A stretch of 37,190 bases of DNA from Hellea sp. (lineage in GTDB: Bacteria > Pseudomonadota > Alphaproteobacteria > Caulobacterales > Maricaulaceae), in contig JAHDDC010000005.1 of the NCBI GenBank assembly GCA_020629545.1, forward strand, positions 67,661 through 104,850, read 5' to 3'. A program made the translations under genes and the position numbers. This document shows, one piece after another, positions 1 through 7,594 of the stretch; position 1 is the stretch's first letter, and the number at the start of each line of letters is the position of its first letter. Below the pieces are notes generated by a model. It was not told where the DNA came from and searched no databases. It saw only the letters and a program-made list of their open reading frames with translations.

Positions 1-210
1 TGCGTCCAAGCAGGCACGAACCCTAACCTTCCCTTTGGCGGTGTTGGCGCTTCCGGTATGGGCCGCTCCGGCGGATTTGAGGGGTTTAAGGAAATGTCGA
101 ACGCACGATCAATTATGCATCAACCGCTTGATCGTTTTCGTGACATTTTGATGATGTTGCCTCCCTACTCCGAAAAGTATCAGAACCTTATCATGAAGGG
201 GCTTAAATAG
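1..210 (+). CDS. Aldehyde dehydrogenase, C-terminal fragment (5' part outside the window)
   Basis: The frame is open from base 1 and stops at TAG 208-210, giving about 69 C-terminal residues. The stretch reading NPNLPFGGVGASGMGRSGG, followed by GFKEMSNARSI, is the C-terminal oligomerisation region of NAD(P)-dependent aldehyde dehydrogenases. It most resembles the coniferyl-aldehyde dehydrogenase type, in which PFGGVGASGMG is followed by GF..FS..RSV. The catalytic Cys and Glu and the Rossmann fold lie upstream of the window, so substrate cannot be judged. The sulfotransferase gene begins 3 bases after this stop, so the two are probably co-transcribed. In this context it may oxidise an aldehyde intermediate of the neighbouring catabolic cluster; that is inference. 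Confidence 0.85.
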   Translation, partial: CVQAGTNPNLPFGGVGASGMGRSGGFEGFKEMSNARSIMHQPLDRFRDILMMLPPYSEKYQNLIMKGLK

Positions 211-213
211 CTG

Positions 214-1539
214 ATGGTCACGCGGGTTGGCAATGACATCTATTTTGATGATTTGTCGGACCCGCAATTCGGCCGTCTCCAAGGACTAGTCCTGAAACTT
301 GGAAATCTTGCGAAAACAGATTTTTCCCTTGAGAAGGTCTTAAACGACGCCCGCAATGCCACAGGACTCACAGACTTTGGACCAGATTGCTTCAGAGAGC
401 CACTTCAGGTCCTATTAAATGCCTATCAAGCCGATCCTCTCATGAGCCCAATCGGCGCATCGCAGGTCTATAACGACCTTGTCAGATGTGCGAGCAACCG
501 CTTGATCATCGAAGATAGACGGCAGAAAACGCACGATCTTGATAATATAAAAATTGATCATCCGCTATCAATCGCTGGCCTACCACGTTCAGGCACTACC
601 AATCTTGTGAATTTACTTGGGGCCGATAGTCGGTTTCAAAAACTTCCGCTATGGGAAGCGCAGGAGCCTTTTTGTGCTCCCGGCCAAGAAGAGGCGCCAA
701 AAAGCTTAAAACTTCGCAGTAAGTTACTGAATAGATTACTTAAAAACAATGACAGCGATATTGATGATCCCAGATATTATCGATGCTCCTTGCGGTGGTC
801 CGGCATGAAAATGATGGGACCTGAACTTGCTGCCATGCACCCCATGAACCCAGATCACATCCATGAAGAGTTGGAACTCATGACATTCGATTTCGGGTGC
901 AATCAATTTGAGTGGACGGCGATGGTACCAAGTTACAGAGATTATTATTTACAAAAAGATCAAACACCCCATTACGAATATATGCGCGATGTTTTGAAGC
1001 TCATGCAAAAAGAGAGGCAAGATACTCGGCCTTGGGTTTTGAAATGCGTTCAAAATCCGGAACAATTACCCGCGCTTAAGCACATCATGCCGGATGCGAC
1101 CGTCGTCTTTACACATCGAGATCCTGTTGCGGTCATCCAGTCTTGCGCGACGATGATCGCCTGGGGGCATCGCATGCTCAGAACGAAGGTCGATCCACGA
1201 CTTGTACTCGACTACTGGGCAGACCGTTTTGAAACTCTATTGCGAGCCTGCGTAAAAGACCGTGATATTTGGGGCCCAAAACAAAGCATAGACGTTTTGT
1301 TTCACGAATATATGGATGATCAAATCGGAACAGTGGCTAAAATTTACGACCTTTACGGCTGGGAATTTACCTCCAAGGCCCAACGGGAAATGCAAGATTT
1401 CATCGACTCTCATCGCCGCGGCAAACACGGCCGCGTGCGCTATAAACTCAAAGAGCATTTCGGCGTCTCAGCTGAGGAAATCAGAGAGCGGTTTGATTTC
1501 TATTTCAAAAAGTTTCCGGTCAAAATTGAAGTAGAGTGA
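214..1539 (+). CDS. Sulfotransferase family protein (PAPS-dependent type)
   Basis: A 441-residue protein of the Sulfotransfer_3-like group. The 5'-phosphosulfate-binding loop is visible as GLPRSGTT at residues 122-129, and the 3'-phosphate-binding region as FTHRDPVAVIQS at about 299-310. These enzymes move a sulfuryl group from PAPS to a hydroxyl or amine of a small molecule or glycan. HEEL at 217-220 sits where this family has a conserved acidic motif near the active site. No signal peptide is seen, so it is probably cytosolic. The ATG lies 3 bases after the aldehyde dehydrogenase stop, with AAGGGG at 195-200 as a somewhat distant ribosome site. It is convergent with the SnoaL-like gene. The acceptor cannot be predicted; its presence near a sulfatase and a KstD-like enzyme suggests a lipid-like alcohol. 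Confidence 0.85.
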   Translation: MVTRVGNDIYFDDLSDPQFGRLQGLVLKLGNLAKTDFSLEKVLNDARNATGLTDFGPDCFREPLQVLLNAYQADPLMSPIGASQVYNDLVRCASNRLIIEDRRQKTHDLDNIKIDHPLSIAGLPRSGTTNLVNLLGADSRFQKLPLWEAQEPFCAPGQEEAPKSLKLRSKLLNRLLKNNDSDIDDPRYYRCSLRWSGMKMMGPELAAMHPMNPDHIHEELELMTFDFGCNQFEWTAMVPSYRDYYLQKDQTPHYEYMRDVLKLMQKERQDTRPWVLKCVQNPEQLPALKHIMPDATVVFTHRDPVAVIQSCATMIAWGHRMLRTKVDPRLVLDYWADRFETLLRACVKDRDIWGPKQSIDVLFHEYMDDQIGTVAKIYDLYGWEFTSKAQREMQDFIDSHRRGKHGRVRYKLKEHFGVSAEEIRERFDFYFKKFPVKIEVE

Positions 1540-1584
1540 ATAAGTCTAAGGTATGCCCCTATTAGACGCGAGTGCGATAGGACA

Positions 1585-2043
1585 TTAGCTTTCACGCGGG
1601 TCGGCAGGCGTAAAATCACTTGGAAAATTGTGAAAAAACGAAAACTCTTCGGCGCGGTGTTTTATTCTCCACCCAGTAACGGTACGAACCAACTGATCAA
1701 CATACCAAATACCGACAAAGAAAACATGCGGCGCGCCATCTTTGTCAATAACCATCGGATTAAAACAAATCGTTCGGGCTGACGCCTCATCTCCAGTGAT
1801 ACGAATTTGCGGCAGACCCAACATATGCTGCATGCCGGAGAATTTTTCCAGAGCCCGCGCTAGGTAAGCCTTTGTTTCTGTCAGGTCGCCCTTCGTCCCT
1901 CCGACTGCCGTATAATCTATTATGGCGTCACCTGTGAATATACTATTCAAGCTTTCAAAATCTTGACAGTCTATTGCGTGACAGTAATCCGCCAATAGGT
2001 CCTGAATTTCAAAACGGTCCGAGAGTTCCTGCTGATCTTTCAT
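1585..2043 (-). CDS. SnoaL-like / NTF2-fold small protein, possible isomerase or dehydratase
   Basis: A 152-residue protein with the typical SnoaL_4/NTF2-fold opening: a helix with LLADYCHAID at 16-25, then the FTGDAIIDYTAVGG strand and turn at about 36-49. The C-terminus has the usual GWRIKHR strand. The fold covers ketosteroid isomerase, scytalone dehydratase, limonene epoxide hydrolase and polyketide cyclases, as well as non-enzymatic members. Tyr20 and Asp43 fall near where ketosteroid isomerases carry their catalytic Tyr and Asp, but I cannot align this rigorously. It is the last gene of a four-gene minus-strand run and starts 3 bases after the sulfatase stop, so it is surely co-transcribed. 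Its partner genes suggest a role in turning over a steroid- or terpenoid-like intermediate (inference). Confidence 0.75.
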   Translation of the reverse strand: MKDQQELSDRFEIQDLLADYCHAIDCQDFESLNSIFTGDAIIDYTAVGGTKGDLTETKAYLARALEKFSGMQHMLGLPQIRITGDEASARTICFNPMVIDKDGAPHVFFVGIWYVDQLVRTVTGWRIKHRAEEFSFFHNFPSDFTPADPRES

Positions 2044-2046
2044 GAT

Positions 2047-3642
2047 CTAATCATATTTGATCCGACCTTTTTCGCCGTAATTCTGCTGAAGCACTGTCGT
2101 TGCAAGAGGCCCAAATCCGCTCCACATGTCTTCATTTACTTTGTCAGCTGGAATGACAACGTCGGCATAGTCAAGCGGTGCTCGCCAACCCGGATGGGGC
2201 TGAATTTTGACCATAGTTCCGCCAACCGGGTGCATCGCCAAGCGTGCATCCAAAATATCCTGAAGGCGCGCAACTTGTTCTGGATGGGCGTCTTTCAGGT
2301 CTATTGATTCATTTGGATCTTCCCAGACGTTGTAAAGCTCTGTTCTGACTTCAGTTGTTCGCCTTTCGTGATCGACCAATTGATATAGCTTCCAAGGGCC
2401 ATCGAGCACACCATATTGAAAGCGATTATATTCCGAGACATTTGACGTGAAAATTATAGGCTCGCCGCGATGTTTCTCACCTTTACCCAAAACAGCGTCC
2501 CACCGATCAATGCCGTCGATCTTCTTCTCATGTAGGCTTTTGACGCCCGCTGCCGTGGTTAGAGTTGGAAGAACATCCATGACAGAAATAACATTTTCAT
2601 TGACCGTATCCGCCGGGATGACATCCGGCCAGCGCAGAACTGACACAACCCGAACACCGCCTTCATAAGGATCAAGCTTTTGCCCCTTTAGCGGCGTGTT
2701 ATCCGCACCAAAATTATAGAAACCGCCATTATCAGTGAAAAACAAAACAATGGTATTATCAGCAATACCTTGCGCATCGAGCTCGTTTAATACCTCCCCA
2801 ATAGCTTGATCCATACTATCGACCATGGCCGCATAGGTCTTGCGCGGAGCGCGTGGTGTATCAATCCGCGAGGAATATTTCGCAATGTCTTCGTCTTTCG
2901 CTTGAACCGGTGAATGCGGCGCAAGGAACGGCACATAGAGGAAAAAGGGCTTATTCTTATCTCGAATATCTCGAAGATAGCGAACGGCCTGATTGGCATG
3001 GACGTCGGTTGCATACTCACCATTGTGATCGCGAATCTCTCCGTTTTCTTGAAAGTCATGTCCGCCTGCAAAGGTGTGATCGAAGTAACTGACGTCAGTA
3101 TTGAAATGGCCATAAAAATGATCAAAACCGCGGGCATTGGGTGTGTGTTGCTCAATCGTGTGTCCCATATGCCATTTCCCGATCATGCCTGTGTCATACC
3201 CGGCTGCCTTGAAGCTCTCTGGCATGAAATGTTCCTCTGGGGATACACCGCCATTGTCCCAGGCCATGAAGACAGCATGGGCCACACCCATTTTGATCGG
3301 ATCACGTCCGGTCATAAGCGCTGCTCGGGTCGGTGAGCAAAACGGGGTTGCATAGAACCGTTCAAGCCTCATGCCTTCTTTGGCAAGCCTGTCAATGTTT
3401 GGAGTTTCAATATCTGAACCCCGATAGCCAACATCGGCCCAACCTAAATCATCCGCGAGCATAATGATGACATTGGGCTTCGGTGCGCCGTCCGGCCGAG
3501 TTTTGACCATCTCCGCAATGTTAGAAGTTTCCGACTGAGAAAACTCGTAACTGGTAGACGGAGAAGTTCGAGTTTTCAGCTTAAAAAATACAAAACCTAC
3601 AAGCAATAAAACAACTAAAAACAATAAAATACGCTTTAACAT
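2047..3642 (-). CDS. Type I (formylglycine) sulfatase, membrane-anchored
   Basis: A 531-residue sulfatase of the alkaline-phosphatase superfamily, arylsulfatase-like (S1). Residues 5-22 form a hydrophobic N-terminal anchor, so the catalytic domain should be periplasmic. The signature C-S-P-T-R at 102-106 is the CxPxR motif whose Cys is converted to formylglycine. Metal ligands appear as DD at 64-65 and DN at 304-305, and the active-site Lys and His in GKWHMGH at 155-161 and PHS at 242-244. Length is normal for the family. The start is supported by GGGGAT upstream. The maturation enzyme is not in the window. It lies 12 bases downstream of the KstD-like gene and 3 bases upstream of the SnoaL-like gene. 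It probably removes sulfate from an imported or periplasmic ester; the substrate is unknown. Confidence 0.95.
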   Translation of the reverse strand: MLKRILLFLVVLLLVGFVFFKLKTRTSPSTSYEFSQSETSNIAEMVKTRPDGAPKPNVIIMLADDLGWADVGYRGSDIETPNIDRLAKEGMRLERFYATPFCSPTRAALMTGRDPIKMGVAHAVFMAWDNGGVSPEEHFMPESFKAAGYDTGMIGKWHMGHTIEQHTPNARGFDHFYGHFNTDVSYFDHTFAGGHDFQENGEIRDHNGEYATDVHANQAVRYLRDIRDKNKPFFLYVPFLAPHSPVQAKDEDIAKYSSRIDTPRAPRKTYAAMVDSMDQAIGEVLNELDAQGIADNTIVLFFTDNGGFYNFGADNTPLKGQKLDPYEGGVRVVSVLRWPDVIPADTVNENVISVMDVLPTLTTAAGVKSLHEKKIDGIDRWDAVLGKGEKHRGEPIIFTSNVSEYNRFQYGVLDGPWKLYQLVDHERRTTEVRTELYNVWEDPNESIDLKDAHPEQVARLQDILDARLAMHPVGGTMVKIQPHPGWRAPLDYADVVIPADKVNEDMWSGFGPLATTVLQQNYGEKGRIKYD

Positions 3643-3654
3643 TCATCTATCCCC

Positions 3655-5319
3655 TTATGCGTTAGCACCCATCATATGCTTCGCGGCCACATAACCAAAT
3701 GTCATCGCGGGCCCCAGTGTGGCGCCGGCCCCGGGATATGAATGCCCCATTACGGAAGATGAGCAATTTCCAATGGCATAAAGCCCGGCAATTGGCGTTC
3801 CCGATTCTGTAACGGCTTGAGCGTTCACATCGACATCGATACCGCCCTTAGTACCAATATCCCCTGGCCGCGCCTGAAAAGCATAAAACGGAGGCTTGAC
3901 GATGGGCGCCAGGCACGGATTGGGCGACACAGATTTATCACCATAATAGCGGTCATAACTGTTGCCGCCTTTCGCAAAATCTTCGTCAATGCCAGTCTTA
4001 GAAAATTCAGCTACGCGTTTTGACGTTCTCAGAAGTCCATCTTTATCGACGCCAATCTCAGCCGCGAGCCCCTCCAGCGTGTCAGATTTTTTTATCAAAG
4101 ACATAACCCGACCAGAAACTTTCTCGTCTGGTTGAACACTGCCGGGCATTAACGGTCCTATCGCGTATTTCTGTCTCGCTCTGGCATCGAAAACCACCCA
4201 AACATTATCGGCAAATTCCTGCATGGCGTTTCCGACGACATCGTAGCTTGAGCCTTCATTAACAAATCGCTCCCCCTTGCCATTCACCATATATATTCCC
4301 GGTAGTGACCGCTCAACAAACATGACAACTGATCGATCCATTCCCGGGACCTGAATCGTAGGCCCCCACCAAGCGCCATCCATAAGGGTCAAACCAGCCC
4401 CTACAGCCTCGGCTGCCTTGTGTGCATCACCCTTATTGGTACCCGGCGTACCAGACCAACTGACGTCAGTTGGGCCTTGCAAATATTGACTGCGCATGTC
4501 GGGATTACTTTCAAATCCGCCCGCTGCCAAAACTACGCCGCGCCGAGCGACCACATGAACCTGTTGTCCGTCCTTTTCTATTATCGCCCCAGTTACCTGA
4601 CCATCTGTTTCAGTTAACGACGTCATCCCAGCGTTCAGCCACAATGATATATCCCGGTCCAGAGCCGACTTGTACAACCGTCCGAGTAACGCGTTTCCGC
4701 CGGTTAATCTTCGATGCCGCTTGGTTTTCAATCTCATGGGCAGATCGATTGTGTAGAGAATTTTTTGCTTCATTAAAATCCAAAGCCACCCTTTCGCCTT
4801 GGTTATAATTTTAGAGGCTTCCGGAATGGTTATCGTAAACCCCATAAATATGGTCTGAGGGTGTGGGTCTCGTAAATTGTCAAGATTTTCGCCGAGCTTT
4901 GCGGCGTTAAAAGGAACCGGATCCAAGGTTCGCCAGCCATCCTTCCCGCCAGGTTTGTCCGGAAAATAATCCGCATACGGCGTTGAGATGTAATCCACAT
5001 GAGAATTACTCAGCATGAAGTCGAGCATCAAAGGCGCATTATCCACATAGGCCGCCATTCGATCTTCCGAAACATCGTCACCAATGCAGGCCTTCATATA
5101 GGTTAGTGCATCTTCCCTACTGTCTGACTGACCATGTTTTTTCATAAGATCATTACATGGGACCCATGTTCCGCCGCCGGAGGTGGCCGAAGTACCGCCG
5201 ACTTTGTCTGATTTCTCGACAACAAGAACGTCTGCGCCATATTCGTGTGCGGTGATTGCAGCGGTCATTCCGCCGGCACCGGTTCCGACGACAAGAACAT
5301 CAACTTCTTTTAGCTCCAT
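3655..5319 (-). CDS. FAD-dependent oxidoreductase, 3-ketosteroid delta1-dehydrogenase-like
   Basis: A 554-residue flavoprotein of the FAD_binding_2 / fumarate-reductase-type superfamily. The N-terminal Rossmann motif GTGAGG (12-17) with Glu35 after the second strand binds the ADP part of FAD; KVGGTSATSGGG follows at 39-50. The C-terminus has GLYAIGN and then SYPGAGATLGPAMTFGY at 527-543, the KstD signature. Tyr528 and Gly532 correspond to the Tyr and Gly of the YPGxG motif that hold the 3-keto group in characterised delta1-dehydrogenases. The other catalytic tyrosines cannot be assigned without alignment, so a related 3-oxosteroid or flavocytochrome-c-like enzyme remains possible. Start is ATG with an AGGAAG site just upstream. 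It sits second in the minus-strand run. Confidence 0.85.
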   Translation of the reverse strand: MELKEVDVLVVGTGAGGMTAAITAHEYGADVLVVEKSDKVGGTSATSGGGTWVPCNDLMKKHGQSDSREDALTYMKACIGDDVSEDRMAAYVDNAPLMLDFMLSNSHVDYISTPYADYFPDKPGGKDGWRTLDPVPFNAAKLGENLDNLRDPHPQTIFMGFTITIPEASKIITKAKGWLWILMKQKILYTIDLPMRLKTKRHRRLTGGNALLGRLYKSALDRDISLWLNAGMTSLTETDGQVTGAIIEKDGQQVHVVARRGVVLAAGGFESNPDMRSQYLQGPTDVSWSGTPGTNKGDAHKAAEAVGAGLTLMDGAWWGPTIQVPGMDRSVVMFVERSLPGIYMVNGKGERFVNEGSSYDVVGNAMQEFADNVWVVFDARARQKYAIGPLMPGSVQPDEKVSGRVMSLIKKSDTLEGLAAEIGVDKDGLLRTSKRVAEFSKTGIDEDFAKGGNSYDRYYGDKSVSPNPCLAPIVKPPFYAFQARPGDIGTKGGIDVDVNAQAVTESGTPIAGLYAIGNCSSSVMGHSYPGAGATLGPAMTFGYVAAKHMMGANA

Positions 5320-5388
5320 TTCCCGCTTCCTTTTTTATCTTTCCAACCATAGCTTTTTCGACAAAGTCGTCGCAACGAAAATATCAAA

Positions 5389-5413
5389 TTTTTTGCGATA
5401 TTATACGCAAAAA
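5389..5413. repeat. Inverted repeat TTTTTGCG / CGCAAAAA upstream of the KstD-like gene
   Basis: Two perfect 8-base arms (5390-5397 and 5406-5413) are separated by 8 AT-only bases in the 143-base gap between the beta-propeller-like gene and the KstD-like gene. On the minus strand the centre reads TATAAT, a perfect -10 hexamer, although no good -35 lies 17 bases upstream. A further TTTTGCG copy lies just after, near 5440-5446. It could be an attenuating hairpin, an operator, or a secondary promoter for the downstream genes. The sequence alone does not decide. Confidence 0.35.
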
Positions 5414-5462
5414 GCCCCTAAAATCGGATTTTTCGAACATTTTGCGTAGTTTCATTGCTAAT

Positions 5463-7154
5463 TTACTGCGCATTATCAGGCTGAATGCGAAGGCGTCCAA
5501 ATTGAGCTCCGACAAAAACGCGACCCTTTTCATCAATTGTTGGTCCCGAGAACGCGTTATTATATTTTTGCCCTCCGATCACATAGTGAAATGTGGGCTC
5601 ACCCGTCAGCCAGTTCACCGCTTCAAGTGTCCACTTATTTTCACGCGCGCCAATGAAATACACTTGACCGGAACCGATACTGACCCACGGCACTCCGTTA
5701 GGGGAACTAATGTCTTCATTGACCCAGGCCTGCTCAAGTCGCCGTTTTTCAGGATTCCATTCAAATTTTTGTATTCCATAGGGCTGAAACTTCGGATTGC
5801 TCCCGAGAGGGCCAATTGAAAGCCCCCTGGCTACACCCTCTTTGGGCATGAAGAATGCGGTATTGCGCGGCGTGTTATTCACAACAAATGCGCCATAGCC
5901 GGCAACGATTACAGTTTGCTCGGATTGAATGGCCTGGACATCAAGATCCCCCATATTGGCAGGTGCTAGTCCGGCTATTCGTCGAGACGGCGCGCCTTCC
6001 AATTGCGCCCAATCTTCTGGAATTTGATCACGCCAAAATAAGGTCACATTCATTCTGATGTCACCGTCCGTAATAACAACAAACCTATCCTCTTCCCCAA
6101 ACCCCATCAGGCTCGGCGTAGCGCCGGTGCCCTCTCCGGTTCCATTCCGGTATCGCGCCGTCCAGGCGCCATCTTTTGGATCAGTCGATAGCTGATCCCC
6201 GGTCCAGATAACTTTATGCATGTGATTTCGGGACGCCACATATATTCCGCCTTCATCGTCTAACGCGATCGAATTTCGCACCCAGCCATAACCTGTGCCG
6301 TGTGTAGAGGTGTCTTCTTCATTTGTATGCCGCATCTTCACAGAGCGATACTCCGTCAGGTCCTGAGATACAGCGACCATGGTTCCGTTTTCAGTTGGAA
6401 ATACAATCCAACCATCATAGGTCATATTCATCCCAACACTCGCCCCTGCTTCATCAGCAGGCATTTGGAATCTGGCTTTCTCAACAATTTTGGAACCTGC
6501 ATCTCCATCAATAGCATCGCCATAAGCCACAATGGAGCCGTCTTTATTTGCGAAATAGAACCAATTATTTGCGCCGACCATTGCATAAACGCCTGACAGA
6601 CTTTTAAGGGGTTTGAGCGCTGCTAGAGCTGTGAAGAAGGCACTCGCCCCATTATTTTTATCAAGTTTTGCTGAAATTTTCTCGGCCCACTCTTGCGTGT
6701 ATTTGTCAGCATACTCACTGGGCAGATGATCAATGACTTCATAAGTTTCATAGTCGAGTTTATAAACCCCGTTTACGCCGTTGGCCCATAATACCCGCCG
6801 TCCATCCGAATATTTACTTGAGGTGAAGGCTCCGAAATATCCTGGTCCTAAGAACTGATATAGAAGCTCATTATCTCTAAGCTGCCGGCTTTCATCCATT
6901 GGCCCGGGAAGCGGCGTAGAGTCCTGTTGAGCTGGTTCGCCATGCGGCACAGGATTTACGCTATCAGAAGCAAACTTATTTAAAGGCGCGAATGCCATAT
7001 CCATTGGCGCAGATGCGGGATTTTCCATTTGAACAGCCAGAGGCAAATCCAGATCAGGCCTAGGTATTTCAGGTTTTGGCAATACGCTCTTAATGAAAAT
7101 GAGCCCGATGAGCCCCATTATGAGAATTCCCAAAATCTTAAATAACTTGCGCAT
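5463..7154 (-). CDS. Unrecognised envelope protein with beta-propeller-like repeats
   Basis: About 563 residues if translation begins at ATG 7152-7154, which has GGGGAG seven bases upstream. A TTG 24 bases further up is in frame but has no ribosome site. The N-terminus is a hydrophobic segment (MRKLFK then about 18 apolar residues) followed by a Pro-rich linker, so it is probably membrane-anchored with a periplasmic body. The body has repeated strand-turn patterns such as GVNGVYKLDYETYEVID, GWIVFPTENGTMVAVS, DDEGGIYVASRNHMHKV and DEKGRVFVGAQFGRL, which look like blades of a beta-propeller. I recognise no family or catalytic motif. It is the first gene of the minus-strand run with the KstD-like, sulfatase and SnoaL-like genes, directly below a palindromic operator, so it may bind or process the same compound. 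Confidence 0.75.
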   Translation of the reverse strand: MRKLFKILGILIMGLIGLIFIKSVLPKPEIPRPDLDLPLAVQMENPASAPMDMAFAPLNKFASDSVNPVPHGEPAQQDSTPLPGPMDESRQLRDNELLYQFLGPGYFGAFTSSKYSDGRRVLWANGVNGVYKLDYETYEVIDHLPSEYADKYTQEWAEKISAKLDKNNGASAFFTALAALKPLKSLSGVYAMVGANNWFYFANKDGSIVAYGDAIDGDAGSKIVEKARFQMPADEAGASVGMNMTYDGWIVFPTENGTMVAVSQDLTEYRSVKMRHTNEEDTSTHGTGYGWVRNSIALDDEGGIYVASRNHMHKVIWTGDQLSTDPKDGAWTARYRNGTGEGTGATPSLMGFGEEDRFVVITDGDIRMNVTLFWRDQIPEDWAQLEGAPSRRIAGLAPANMGDLDVQAIQSEQTVIVAGYGAFVVNNTPRNTAFFMPKEGVARGLSIGPLGSNPKFQPYGIQKFEWNPEKRRLEQAWVNEDISSPNGVPWVSIGSGQVYFIGARENKWTLEAVNWLTGEPTFHYVIGGQKYNNAFSGPTIDEKGRVFVGAQFGRLRIQPDNAQ

Positions 7155-7160
7155 GACTAT

Positions 7161-7166
7161 CTCCCC
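7161..7166 (-). promoter_or_regulatory. Ribosome binding site fixing the start at 7154
   Basis: On the minus strand GGGGAG lies seven bases before the ATG at 7152-7154. It falls inside the longer TTG-initiated reading frame and argues for the internal ATG as the true start of the beta-propeller-like gene. Confidence 0.7.
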
Positions 7167-7182
7167 TAGTCCTTGCAATCAT

Positions 7183-7203
7183 TTTCCGAACGACGTTCGG
7201 AAA
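7183..7203. promoter_or_regulatory. Perfect 21-bp palindrome, likely TetR-family operator
   Basis: The arms TTTCCGAACG (7183-7192) and CGTTCGGAAA (7194-7203) are exact reverse complements around a single A at 7193. It stands in the divergent gap between the minus-strand catabolic run (start 7154) and the Mpo1-like gene (start 7265), about 15 bases upstream of the former's ribosome site. Length, perfect symmetry and the CCGAACG half-site are typical of TetR-family repressor operators, many of which control lipid and steroid catabolism. No TetR gene is inside the window. It is too close to the start codon, and lacks a T-run, to be a terminator for either gene. Confidence 0.7.
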
Positions 7204-7264
7204 GTCAAGGTGACTTTGCCTTTTTCATAAAAATGGCGTAGAAAACGGTAAATGGGAGATCGAA

Positions 7265-7594
7265 ATGGTAGAAACTCATTCAAATTCAGAAGGCTTTAGA
7301 AGTTTCAAGGCTTTTTATCCTTATTATCTCGCAGAACATTCCAACGTAACGTGTCGCCAGCTCCATTTTGTCGGGACCGGTCTTATTATTGCGCTTTGGG
7401 CCTGGGTTTTGATGACCGGCAATTGGTGGTATTTATTACTCACCCCATTACTTGGTTATGGCTTTGCATGGATTGGGCATTTCTTCTTTGAAAAAAACAA
7501 GCCAGCGACATTTAAACATCCGCTCTATAGCCTTATTGGCGACTGGGTTATGTTTTTTGATATGTTACGTGGACGCGTTTCATTGAAAAAATAA
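7265..7594 (+). CDS. DUF962 / Mpo1-like membrane protein
   Basis: A 109-residue protein matching DUF962 (yeast Mpo1/YGL010w). It opens with FKAFYPYYLAEHSN and CRQLHFVGTG, followed by two hydrophobic segments (about 37-50 and 53-70). His25, His34, His71 and His84 are the conserved histidines that in Mpo1 bind Fe(II) for alpha-oxidation of a 2-hydroxy fatty acid. Whether the bacterial members share this dioxygenase activity is established only for some relatives, so the reaction here is inference. Start is ATG with GGGAG seven bases upstream. Divergent from the catabolic run and sharing its palindromic control region; its stop abuts the MATE stop with no gap. Confidence 0.85.
   Translation: MVETHSNSEGFRSFKAFYPYYLAEHSNVTCRQLHFVGTGLIIALWAWVLMTGNWWYLLLTPLLGYGFAWIGHFFFEKNKPATFKHPLYSLIGDWVMFFDMLRGRVSLKK

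Noticed and set aside
5256..5819. A 187-codon plus-strand reading frame across the KstD-like start and the beta-propeller-like gene end.
   Set aside because: It is largely antisense to two well-supported genes, has no ribosome site and a low-complexity basic composition; it is a shadow frame.
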